Source of the DNA: an uncultured Eubacteriales bacterium
GTDB taxonomy: Bacteria > Bacillota > Clostridia > Oscillospirales > Oscillospiraceae
Assembly: GCA_900544705.1 (NCBI GenBank)
Contig: UQWH01000050.1
Span: 1-13,853, forward strand
Length of the DNA: 13,853 nt
Direction: 5' to 3'
A program made the position numbers and the translations under genes. A model generated the notes under the pieces. That model was not told the origin of the DNA. It did no database searches and saw only the letters and a program-made list of their open reading frames with translations. Each line of letters begins with the position of its first letter. Within the stretch, counting starts at the first letter, position 1. Positions 6,870 to 12,373 of this stretch are shown here, piece after piece.

Positions 6870-6908
6870 AACCGGGAAGCTCCGTCGGAGCTGTCCCGGT
6901 TTTATTTT
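6870..6908 (+). terminator. Attenuator terminator between leader peptide and metQ
   Basis: AACCGGGAAGCTCC pairs with GGAGCTGTCCCGGTT (14 bp, one bulged G, GTC loop), followed by TTATTTT. It sits between the leader peptide and metQ in one transcription unit, so it must be conditionally bypassed. Upstream segments at about 6803-6821 (CGCGTTCT with AGAAGCG) and GAAGCGG (about 6824-6830) with CCGCATTTC (about 6851-6859) can pair and are candidates for alternative structures, though not folded by software. Confidence 0.82.
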
Positions 6909-6925
6909 GCCTCGGAGGTAATTTT

Positions 6926-6982
6926 ATGAAAAACGATCTGGAAGCCCGCGTGCGGGCCAACTCCCGCAGAGAGCGAATGTGA
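6926..6982 (+). CDS. Second short uORF (18 codons) upstream of metQ
   Basis: ATG at 6926 with a good CGGAGGT site seven bases upstream, reading MKNDLEARVRANSRRERM to a TGA at 6980-6982. It lies just past the attenuator terminator and would be translated only on read-through transcripts. A GCCCG-CGTG-CGGGC hairpin is embedded in it. It has no Met run apart from its last codon. It may be a second regulatory peptide, or a relic of an older gene start; the good ribosome site is the only positive evidence. Confidence 0.4.
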   Translation: MKNDLEARVRANSRRERM

Positions 6983-7038
6983 ATTTATGCGAATTTTCCG
7001 GAATAAATTATCATTATAATAAGAAAGGTTGTTACATT

Positions 7039-7884
7039 ATGAAAAAGTTCTTTGCCATCGTGCTTGCACTCATCCTCGCGCTGGGCGTTCTGTCCGCCTG
7101 CGGCTCCAAGAGCGACTCCATCACCATCGCCGTCCCCAATGACGCCACCAACGAAGCCCGTGCGCTGCTTCTCCTGCAGGAAAAGGGCTACATCAAGCTC
7201 AAGGACGGCGCCGGCATCACCGCCACCGTCAACGACATTGAAGAGAACCCCCACAACATCAAGTTCAACGAGCTTGACGCCGCGCAGATTCCCAACGTTC
7301 TCAAGGATGTTGACTATGCCATCATCAATTCCAACTTTGCCATCTCCGCCGGCCTGAACCCCGTGAAGGACTCCCTCGCCATTGAAGGCTCCTCCTCTGC
7401 TTACTCCAACATTCTGGCCGTCAAGGAGGGCACCGAAAGCTCCGATTCCGTCAAGGCTCTCAAGGCTGCACTGGAGAGCAAACAGGTCGCGGACTACATC
7501 TCCGAAAAATATGACGGCGCCGTCGTCAGCACCGTTGACAACCCCACTGACGGCTTTGATTCCACGGTGGACTACGACGCACTGGCCGGCACGACCATCA
7601 CCATCGCCGCCTCCCCCACGCCGCACGCCGAGATCCTCTCCGTTGTCAAGGACATCCTTGCAGAAAAAAACATCACCCTCGAAATTTTGGAATTCTCTGA
7701 CTATGTCCAGCCGAACAACGTCGTGGAAAGCGGCGAAGTCGACGCCAATTACTTCCAGCATCTGCCCTATCTGGAGGACTTCAACGCCGAGAACGGCACG
7801 CACATCGTTTCCGTCGCCTCCATCCATGTGGAGCCGATGGGCCTCTACGGCGGCAAGCAGACCTCGCTCGACGCGATCGGTTAA
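7039..7884 (+). CDS. metQ: Methionine-binding lipoprotein MetQ/NlpA family, circularly permuted order
   Basis: A 281-residue lipoprotein (signal peptide with LSAC lipobox, Cys21) that binds methionine for the MetNI importer. The order of its parts is unusual. Normal MetQ reads: signal, GV.P.PHAEIL, F.DYVQPN, DANYFQH.PYL, PMGLYS.K..SLDE, then VPNDATN..RALLLLQ, ENP.N, AVIN and a GAV C-terminus. Here the VPNDATNEARALLLLQ block (about 32-47), ENPHNIKF, AIINSN and the KYDGAVV end (158-163) come first. A 22-residue linker (164-185) follows, and only then ITIAASPTPHAEIL (187-200), FSDYVQPNN, DANYFQHLPYLEDF and MGLYGGKQTSLDAIG at the stop. Both parts are full and in one frame. The start at 7039 gives a clean signal peptide; AAGAAAGG is upstream. 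A TATAAT at 7015-7020 could be an extra promoter, but its -35 is poor. A hairpin separates it from metN. Confidence 0.9.
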   Translation: MKKFFAIVLALILALGVLSACGSKSDSITIAVPNDATNEARALLLLQEKGYIKLKDGAGITATVNDIEENPHNIKFNELDAAQIPNVLKDVDYAIINSNFAISAGLNPVKDSLAIEGSSSAYSNILAVKEGTESSDSVKALKAALESKQVADYISEKYDGAVVSTVDNPTDGFDSTVDYDALAGTTITIAASPTPHAEILSVVKDILAEKNITLEILEFSDYVQPNNVVESGEVDANYFQHLPYLEDFNAENGTHIVSVASIHVEPMGLYGGKQTSLDAIG

Positions 7885-7892
7885 ATAACACG

Positions 7893-7929
7893 AAAACAAC
7901 GCTACCCGCCGGGCGGATAGCGCTGTTTT
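7893..7929 (+). terminator. Hairpin with T-tract between metQ and metN (partial terminator)
   Basis: AAAACA and TGTTTT flank an inner stem CGCTACCCG / CGGATAGCG (one C-A mismatch, CCGGG loop). It resembles an intrinsic terminator ending in TGTTTT but lies inside the operon, 16 bases before the metN start. It probably lets the binding protein be made in excess over the ATPase and permease. Confidence 0.6.
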
Positions 7930-7945
7930 CCTGCGGAGGGATAAC

Positions 7946-8959
7946 ATGATCGAGATACAAAATCTGTCAAAGACCTTTCCCACCTCGGACGGAACGGTGG
8001 AGGCGCTGAAGAATATCACGCTGACCATCCCCGACGGCGAGATCTATGGCATCATCGGCATGAGCGGCGCGGGCAAAAGCACCCTCGTGCGCAGCATCAA
8101 CCTGCTTGAGCACCCGACGGAGGGCCGCATCCTGATCGACGGCACCGACCTCACGCAGCTTTCCGAGCCGGAGCTGCGCGCCGCGCGCCGGAACATCACC
8201 ATGATCTTTCAGGGCTTTAATCTGCTCATGCAGCGCAACTGCCAGAAAAACGTCTGCTTCCCCATGGAGCTGGCAGGCGTGAAGCGCAGCGAAGCGATGA
8301 AGCGCGCGGCGGAGCTGCTGGAGCTGGTGGGCCTCGGCGACAAGCGCAAGGCCTATCCTTCGCAGCTCTCCGGCGGCCAGCAGCAGCGCGTGGCCATTGC
8401 CCGCGCGCTGGCGACGCATCCGAAAATTCTCCTGTGCGACGAAGCCACCAGCGCCCTTGACCCCCAGACCACGCAGTCCATTCTCTCGCTCATCCGCGAC
8501 ATCCACGACAAACTCGGCATCACCGTGATCGTTATCACGCACCAGATGAGCGTGGTCGAGCAGATCTGCACCCGCGTCGCCATTCTCGATAACGGCGAGG
8601 TCGCCGAAGAGGGCGAGGTCAGCAAGGTCTTTACCTCCCCGCGCTCCAAGGCCGCGAAGCGGTTGGTCTACCCCGACGGCTACGAGCTGAGCGTCGCGCA
8701 CTTCGACGAGGGCGGCGTGCTGCGCGTGGTGTTCAACGGCGCGAAAGCGACCATGGCCCCCATGATCGCGCAGATGGCCATCGACTGCGGCATCGCGGCC
8801 AGCATCCTCACCGCCTCGACCAAGAGCATAGGCGACAAGGCCTATGGCAATATGATCCTCGGCATCCCCGGCGGCGCAGAGGCCATGCGGCGCGCGACGC
8901 AGTACCTCAAGGCGATCCCCGACATTCTGCTAGAGGAGGTAGAAAACCATGCTGAATAG
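7946..8959 (+). CDS. metN: Methionine ABC transporter, ATP-binding protein with C-terminal NIL domain
   Basis: A 337-residue ATPase. Walker A GMSGAGKST (38-46), Q-loop Gln89 (IFQGFNLL), signature LSGGQQQR (141-148), Walker B ILLCDEATSALD (161-172) and H-loop His199. Residues about 255-325 (VLRVVFNG, MAPMIAQMA, GIPGGAEAMRRATQYL) form the NIL/ACT-like domain which, in E. coli MetN, binds methionine and shuts down transport (transinhibition). The protein works as a dimer with MetI to import methionine delivered by MetQ. A GGAGGG site is five bases upstream of the ATG. The last 11 bases overlap metI, indicating coupled translation. Confidence 0.95.
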   Translation: MIEIQNLSKTFPTSDGTVEALKNITLTIPDGEIYGIIGMSGAGKSTLVRSINLLEHPTEGRILIDGTDLTQLSEPELRAARRNITMIFQGFNLLMQRNCQKNVCFPMELAGVKRSEAMKRAAELLELVGLGDKRKAYPSQLSGGQQQRVAIARALATHPKILLCDEATSALDPQTTQSILSLIRDIHDKLGITVIVITHQMSVVEQICTRVAILDNGEVAEEGEVSKVFTSPRSKAAKRLVYPDGYELSVAHFDEGGVLRVVFNGAKATMAPMIAQMAIDCGIAASILTASTKSIGDKAYGNMILGIPGGAEAMRRATQYLKAIPDILLEEVENHAE

Positions 8960-9650
8960 CTTTCTCGCATCGGAAACCGTGCAGAACGCGCTGGAGATCC
9001 TGAAAACGCAGTTTCCACTGGCGATCTGGGAGACAGTCTATGTGACCATTCTCTCCACCTTCTTTGCTATTCTGATCGGTCTGCCGCTGGGCGTGCTGCT
9101 CGTGGCGGGTGAGGACGGAAAAATTCTGCGCGTGCCGCGCTGGCTGCTGCACGTTCTGAATGTTATTATCAATCTGCTGCGCTCCGTCCCCTTCCTGATC
9201 CTGATGATCATGGTCTTCCCCCTGACGCGCCTGATCGTCGGCACCGTCGTCGGCACGCCCGCGACCATCGTGCCGCTGGTCATCGCCGCTTTTCCCTTCA
9301 TCGCCCGTCTGGTGGAGGGCAGCCTGCGTGAGATCAACCCCAACATCATCGAAACCGCGCAGAGCATGGGCGCTTCTCCCCTGCAGATCATCGTCAAGGT
9401 GATGCTGCCGGAAGCCGTCCCCTCGCTCATCTCCAACGCGACCATCGCCATCACGACCGTCCTCGGCTACTCCGCGATGAGCGGCGCCATCGGCGGCGGC
9501 GGTCTGGGCAAGATTGCCATCAACTACGGCTACAACCGCTATCAGTACCTTGTCATGGCCTTTGCCGTGGTGTTCCTGATCCTGCTCGTGCAGATCTTCC
9601 AGAGTCTCGGCACCAAGCTCGCCGTCAAGTGCGACAAGCGCCTGAAATAA
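8949..9650 (+). CDS. metI: Methionine ABC transporter, permease
   Basis: A 233-residue membrane protein with about five spans (near 28-53, 66-90, 96-118, 158-180, 199-220). The coupling motif to the ATPase (EAA loop) reads ETAQSMGASPLQIIVKVMLP at about 135-154, and LRSVPFLILMI and GYSAMSGAIGGGGLG are typical of MetI. It forms the channel of the MetNI importer. A GAGGAGG site inside the metN end stands nine bases before its ATG. It is the last gene of the operon. Confidence 0.95.
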   Translation: MLNSFLASETVQNALEILKTQFPLAIWETVYVTILSTFFAILIGLPLGVLLVAGEDGKILRVPRWLLHVLNVIINLLRSVPFLILMIMVFPLTRLIVGTVVGTPATIVPLVIAAFPFIARLVEGSLREINPNIIETAQSMGASPLQIIVKVMLPEAVPSLISNATIAITTVLGYSAMSGAIGGGGLGKIAINYGYNRYQYLVMAFAVVFLILLVQIFQSLGTKLAVKCDKRLK

Positions 9651-9713
9651 AACGTTTGCATATCATAATGGCTCCGGTTTTTCCCCGCATCCATATGGAA
9701 TGATTCCGTATTT

Positions 9714-9815
9714 CGTTCGCACCCGTAGGGAACGGCCTTCTGCGCAGCCCTTGGCGGCTTTGCCGCCTTAGGGATGCGGCGTGCCCCTTGCGGGTAGAGC
9801 GTTCCGCGGGCAGGC
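9714..9815. repeat. Folded GC-rich intergenic element, possible dispersed repeat
   Basis: After metI a non-coding stretch shows nested dyads: CCCGTAGGGAACG near the left pairs with CGTTCCGCGGG near the right, and inside it CCCTTGGCGGC-TTT-GCCGCCTTAGGG forms a second hairpin. A further GCGGGTAG complements part of the left arm. The GCACCCGTAGGG...GTTCCGCGGGC frame recalls, from memory, short dispersed repeats in Oscillospiraceae intergenic regions, but there is only one copy here, so repeat status is untested. No ORF of note; it may act as an RNA end or a miniature mobile element. Confidence 0.42.
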
Positions 9816-9833
9816 ATCCGCGATCATAACCAA

Positions 9834-9860
9834 AGGGCCTCCGAAATTTTCGGAGGCCCT
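9834..9860. terminator. Palindromic terminator after the met operon
   Basis: GGGCCTCCGAAA / TTTCGGAGGCCC forms a long, almost perfect stem, preceded by AACCAAA and followed by CTCTTGATTT. The T-tract is weak on both strands. It separates metI from the rrf2 promoter. Confidence 0.65.
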
Positions 9861-9861
9861 C

Positions 9862-9891
9862 TTGATTTACCTACTCGGTTGGTGGTATACT
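9862..9891 (+). promoter_or_regulatory. Promoter of the Rrf2-type gene with a candidate operator half-site
   Basis: TTGATT (9862-9867), 18-base spacer, TATACT (9886-9891). GTTGGTGGTATA (9878-9889) overlaps the -10 and matches the half-site of the cysK operator (GTTGGTAGTATA) at 11 of 12 positions, suggesting autoregulation. Confidence 0.6.
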
Positions 9892-9923
9892 AAGAAAAAA
9901 CACCGGCCAAAAGGAGGCTTTTT

Positions 9924-10349
9924 ATGATCTCGACCAAGGGCCGCTATTCCATCCGCATTCTTCTCGACCTCGCGGAGCACCGCAACGGCAGCTACACGCC
10001 GATGAAGGAGGTCGCCGCACGGCAGGAGATCTCCCTGAAATACATCGAAAAGCTCATGCCCGCCCTGAAGGGCGCCGGGTTGATCGAAAGCAGCCATGGC
10101 ATCGGCGGCGGCTACCGCCTCACGCGCGAGCCGGAGCAGTACACGCTGTGGGAGATCCTGCGGCTTGCGGAGGGCGACCTCGCGCCGGTGTCCTGCCTGC
10201 AGGAAAATGCGGCGGTATGCGACCGCGCCGCGGAGTGTCGGACGCTCCCGGTCTGGAAAAACTACTACAAGCTGACGAAGGATTACTTTTCCGGCATCAC
10301 GCTGGCCGACCTGATGGGCACGCCCTCCGCCGATAATTATGTGATTTAG
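9924..10349 (+). CDS. Rrf2-family transcriptional regulator (IscR/CymR type)
   Basis: A 141-residue protein with the Rrf2 winged helix from the N-terminus (MISTKGRYSIRILLDLAEH, then ISLKYIEKLMPALKGAGLIES and the wing GIGGGYRLTRE at 59-69). Three cysteines at 91, 99 and 105 fall where IscR has its iron-sulfur ligands, although the first gap is seven residues rather than five. B. subtilis CymR, the cysteine regulator, lacks such a set. AAGGAGG lies six bases before the ATG. The gene is convergent with cysK, and the two promoters share an operator-like sequence, so it probably represses cysK and itself according to cysteine or Fe-S status. Whether it is closer to IscR or CymR cannot be settled by eye. 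Confidence 0.9.
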   Translation: MISTKGRYSIRILLDLAEHRNGSYTPMKEVAARQEISLKYIEKLMPALKGAGLIESSHGIGGGYRLTREPEQYTLWEILRLAEGDLAPVSCLQENAAVCDRAAECRTLPVWKNYYKLTKDYFSGITLADLMGTPSADNYVI

Positions 10350-10355
10350 CTATAA

Positions 10356-10392
10356 AATGTGCCCCGGTATGCACCGGGGCACATTATTTTTT
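10356..10392. terminator. Bidirectional terminator between rrf2 and cysK
   Basis: AATGTGCCCCGGT / ACCGGGGCACATT is a perfect 13-bp stem with an ATGC loop, followed by ATTTTTT on the plus strand and TTTATA on the minus strand. It serves both convergent genes. Confidence 0.9.
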
Positions 10393-10399
10393 CCGCAAA

Positions 10400-11332
10400 T
10401 TATTCCGCAAACAGCGGGGTGGAGAGATAACGGTCGCCGGTGTCCGGCAGCAGAACGACGATGTTTTTGCCCGCGTTCTCCGGGCGCTTGGCCAGCTCAA
10501 TGGCCGCCCAGACCGCCGCACCGGCGGAAATGCCGACCAGCACGCCCTCGCACCGGCCGATCTCCCGTCCGGTGGCGAAGGCCGCCTCGTTCTCCACGGG
10601 GATGATCTCGTCGTACACCTTCGTATCCAGTACCTCCGGGGCAAAGCCCGCACCGATGCCCTGGATCTTATGCGGGCCTGCGACGCCGGTGGAAAGGAAG
10701 GCGGAGCTCTTCGGCTCAACCGCAACGACTTTGACTTCCGGGTTCTTCGATTTCAGATACTGTCCCACGCCGGTGATGGTACCGCCGGTGCCGACGCCCG
10801 CGACAAAGAAATCGACCTTGCCGTCGGTGTCCTCCCAGATCTCTGGGCCGGTGGTTTCAAAATGTGCCTTGGGGTTGGCCGGATTGACAAACTGTCCGGG
10901 GACGAAACTGTTCGGGATCTCTGCGGCCAGCTCGTTCGCTCTGGCGATCGCGCCCTTCATGCCCTTGCTGCCGTCGGTCAGAACCAGCTCGGCGCCATAG
11001 GCGCGCATCAGCTGGCGGCGTTCGACGGACATCGTCTCCGGCATGACGATGATAATGCGGTAACCCCGCGCCGCCGCGACGGACGCAAGGCCGATGCCGG
11101 TATTGCCGGAGGTCGGCTCGATGATGACGGAACCCTCCTTCAGAATGCCCTTCGCCTCGGCATCGTCTATCATCGCCTTTGCGATGCGGTCCTTGACGGA
11201 CCCGGCGGGGTTAAAATATTCCAACTTGGCCAGCAGCTTTGCCTTCAGGCCGAGTGCGTTTTCCAGATGGGTCAGCTCCAGCAGGGGCGTTTTGCCGATC
11301 AGCTGATCGGCGGAAGTGTAGATGTGTGACAT
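10400..11332 (-). CDS. cysK: Cysteine synthase A (O-acetylserine sulfhydrylase)
   Basis: A 310-residue PLP enzyme that makes cysteine from O-acetylserine and sulfide in the cytoplasm. The PLP lysine is Lys47 in NPAGSVKDRI; the substrate loop TSGNTG is at 74-79, the phosphate-binding GTGGT at 181-185, the PLP ring-contacting serine at 269 in GISAGAA, and PDTGDRYLST at 296-305. Length is that of CysK, and no extra CBS or heme-binding domain is present. The ATG at 11332 has AAAGGA about nine bases upstream. Its leader is about 120 bases long with a 9-codon uORF and a 27-bp dyad at the promoter. A CysM-type specificity cannot be excluded but the motifs fit CysK. Confidence 0.95.
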   Translation of the reverse strand: MSHIYTSADQLIGKTPLLELTHLENALGLKAKLLAKLEYFNPAGSVKDRIAKAMIDDAEAKGILKEGSVIIEPTSGNTGIGLASVAAARGYRIIIVMPETMSVERRQLMRAYGAELVLTDGSKGMKGAIARANELAAEIPNSFVPGQFVNPANPKAHFETTGPEIWEDTDGKVDFFVAGVGTGGTITGVGQYLKSKNPEVKVVAVEPKSSAFLSTGVAGPHKIQGIGAGFAPEVLDTKVYDEIIPVENEAAFATGREIGRCEGVLVGISAGAAVWAAIELAKRPENAGKNIVVLLPDTGDRYLSTPLFAE

Positions 11333-11381
11333 TTTTCAAAATCCTTTCTTTTATGATGTGATATGGCTGCGGCGCACAGAA

Positions 11382-11411
11382 TCAACATCGGAACACCATG
11401 CCTGCGTTCAT
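11382..11411 (-). CDS. Nine-codon uORF ending in Cys in the cysK leader
   Basis: On the minus strand ATG at 11411-11409, eight bases after AGGGG, opens MNAGMVFRC followed by TGA. It lies about 45 bases after the expected transcript start and 49 bases before cysK. A single Cys codon directly before the stop could sense cysteinyl-tRNA, but one such codon in a short peptide can also be chance. No terminator or clear sequestering hairpin was seen between it and cysK. Confidence 0.3.
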   Translation of the reverse strand: MNAGMVFRC

Positions 11412-11436
11412 TCGAACCCCTCGTTTCCGTTCTTTA

Positions 11437-11463
11437 TACTACCAACTTAGTATGTTAGTAGTA
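11437..11463. promoter_or_regulatory. 27-bp operator dyad at the cysK promoter
   Basis: On the cysK strand TACTACTAAC-N7-GTTGGTAGTA; the arms complement at 9 of 10 positions. It begins at the last base of the -10 and covers the transcript start, the place for a repressor. The 27-bp span matches the size known for CymR sites, though the bases differ from the Bacillus consensus. The right half recurs before the rrf2 gene. Confidence 0.68.
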
Positions 11464-11491
11464 TTATATGCCGTCGAGTCTCGAATGTCAA
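11463..11491 (-). promoter_or_regulatory. cysK promoter
   Basis: Minus strand: TTGACA (11491-11486), 17-base spacer, TATAAT (11468-11463). A full consensus match in both hexamers, which implies high basal strength and a need for repression. Confidence 0.88.
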
Positions 11492-11544
11492 TAGACAGAG
11501 CGGAAAAATTTTCCCAAAAGCCGGTGGATTTTTATTCGCCGGAA

Positions 11545-11573
11545 TTGTATTTTTGCTGAAAAAATGCTACAAT
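11545..11573 (+). promoter_or_regulatory. Promoter of the proBAC operon
   Basis: TTGTAT (11545-11550), 17-base spacer, TACAAT (11568-11573), giving a leader of only about 20 bases before proB. There is no room for a T-box or a leader peptide. Confidence 0.72.
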
Positions 11574-11599
11574 ATGGTGCAAACAGGGGGAATGTGAAC

Positions 11600-12373
11600 A
11601 TGAGAATTGTCATCAAGGTCGGCACCTCGACGCTGACCCATCCGACCGGACGGATGAACATCCGCCGCGTGGAGCAGCTCTGCAAGGTCATCAGCGACCT
11701 GAAAAACGCCGGGCACGAGATCGTGCTGGTGTCCTCCGGCGCCATCGCCATGGGCGTCGGTAAGCTCGGCCTTCTGAAGCGGCCGCAGGATATGCCCACC
11801 AAGCAGGCCGCCGCGGCGGTCGGCCAGTGCGAGCTGATGGACACCTACGACCGCCTGTTTTCCGGCTATCACCACACCGTGGCGCAGATTTTGCTGACCG
11901 GCAGCGACATCAAAAACGAGCAGCGCCGCAAAAACTTCCATAACACGCTCTTCCGCCTGCTGGAGCTGGGCGTTCTGCCGGTCATCAACGAAAACGACAC
12001 CATCGCCACTGAGGAGATCGTCATCGGCGACAACGACACGCTAGGCGCGGTCGTGGCGGTCAGCGCGAGTGCGGATCTGCTGATCCTGCTGTCGGACATC
12101 GACGGCCTGTACACCGGCGATCCGCACACCGACCTGAACGCGACGCTCATCGGTGAGGTGCGTGAGATCACGCCGGACATTCTGGCGCTGGGCGGCGGCA
12201 GCGTATCCGGCCTCGGCACGGGCGGCATGACGACGAAGCTCAACGCCGCGAAGCTCGCGACGGAAGCAGGCTGCGACATGGTCATCGCCAACGGCGACCG
12301 GCCGGAAAATCTCTACGCGATCGTGGAAGGTCAGCGCATCGGAACGCGCTTTCTGGGGAGGAAACCGACATGA
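11600..12373 (+). CDS. proB: Glutamate 5-kinase, short form without PUA domain
   Basis: A 257-residue amino acid kinase that phosphorylates glutamate, the first step of proline synthesis. Motifs: KVGTS (6-10), VSSGA (44-48), the glutamate-site NENDT (130-134), GDNDTL (143-148), SDIDGLYT (165-172) and GTGGM (206-210). The protein ends after FLGRKPT, so the C-terminal PUA domain of the 367-residue E. coli enzyme is absent; short forms are known in other bacteria. I start at 11600 because AGGGGGA precedes it by about eight bases; an ATG 36 bases earlier lies in the -10 region. Its stop overlaps the proA start (ATGA). Confidence 0.94.
   Translation: MRIVIKVGTSTLTHPTGRMNIRRVEQLCKVISDLKNAGHEIVLVSSGAIAMGVGKLGLLKRPQDMPTKQAAAAVGQCELMDTYDRLFSGYHHTVAQILLTGSDIKNEQRRKNFHNTLFRLLELGVLPVINENDTIATEEIVIGDNDTLGAVVAVSASADLLILLSDIDGLYTGDPHTDLNATLIGEVREITPDILALGGGSVSGLGTGGMTTKLNAAKLATEAGCDMVIANGDRPENLYAIVEGQRIGTRFLGRKPT

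Noticed and set aside
6979..7038. GTG start giving a 301-residue MetQ
   Set aside because: It would bury the signal peptide behind 20 unrelated residues; the ATG at 7039 gives a standard lipoprotein signal.
6670..7038. SAM riboswitch (S-box) or T-box in the metQ leader
   Set aside because: No S-box core and no T-box sequence (TGGNACCGCG) is visible; the Met-rich ORF plus terminator explains the leader better.
7039..7884. The swapped MetQ order as a simple assembly or frameshift artefact
   Set aside because: The ORF is continuous, both parts are complete, the linker is in frame and coding-like, and the operon around it is normal. A read-level check is still worthwhile.
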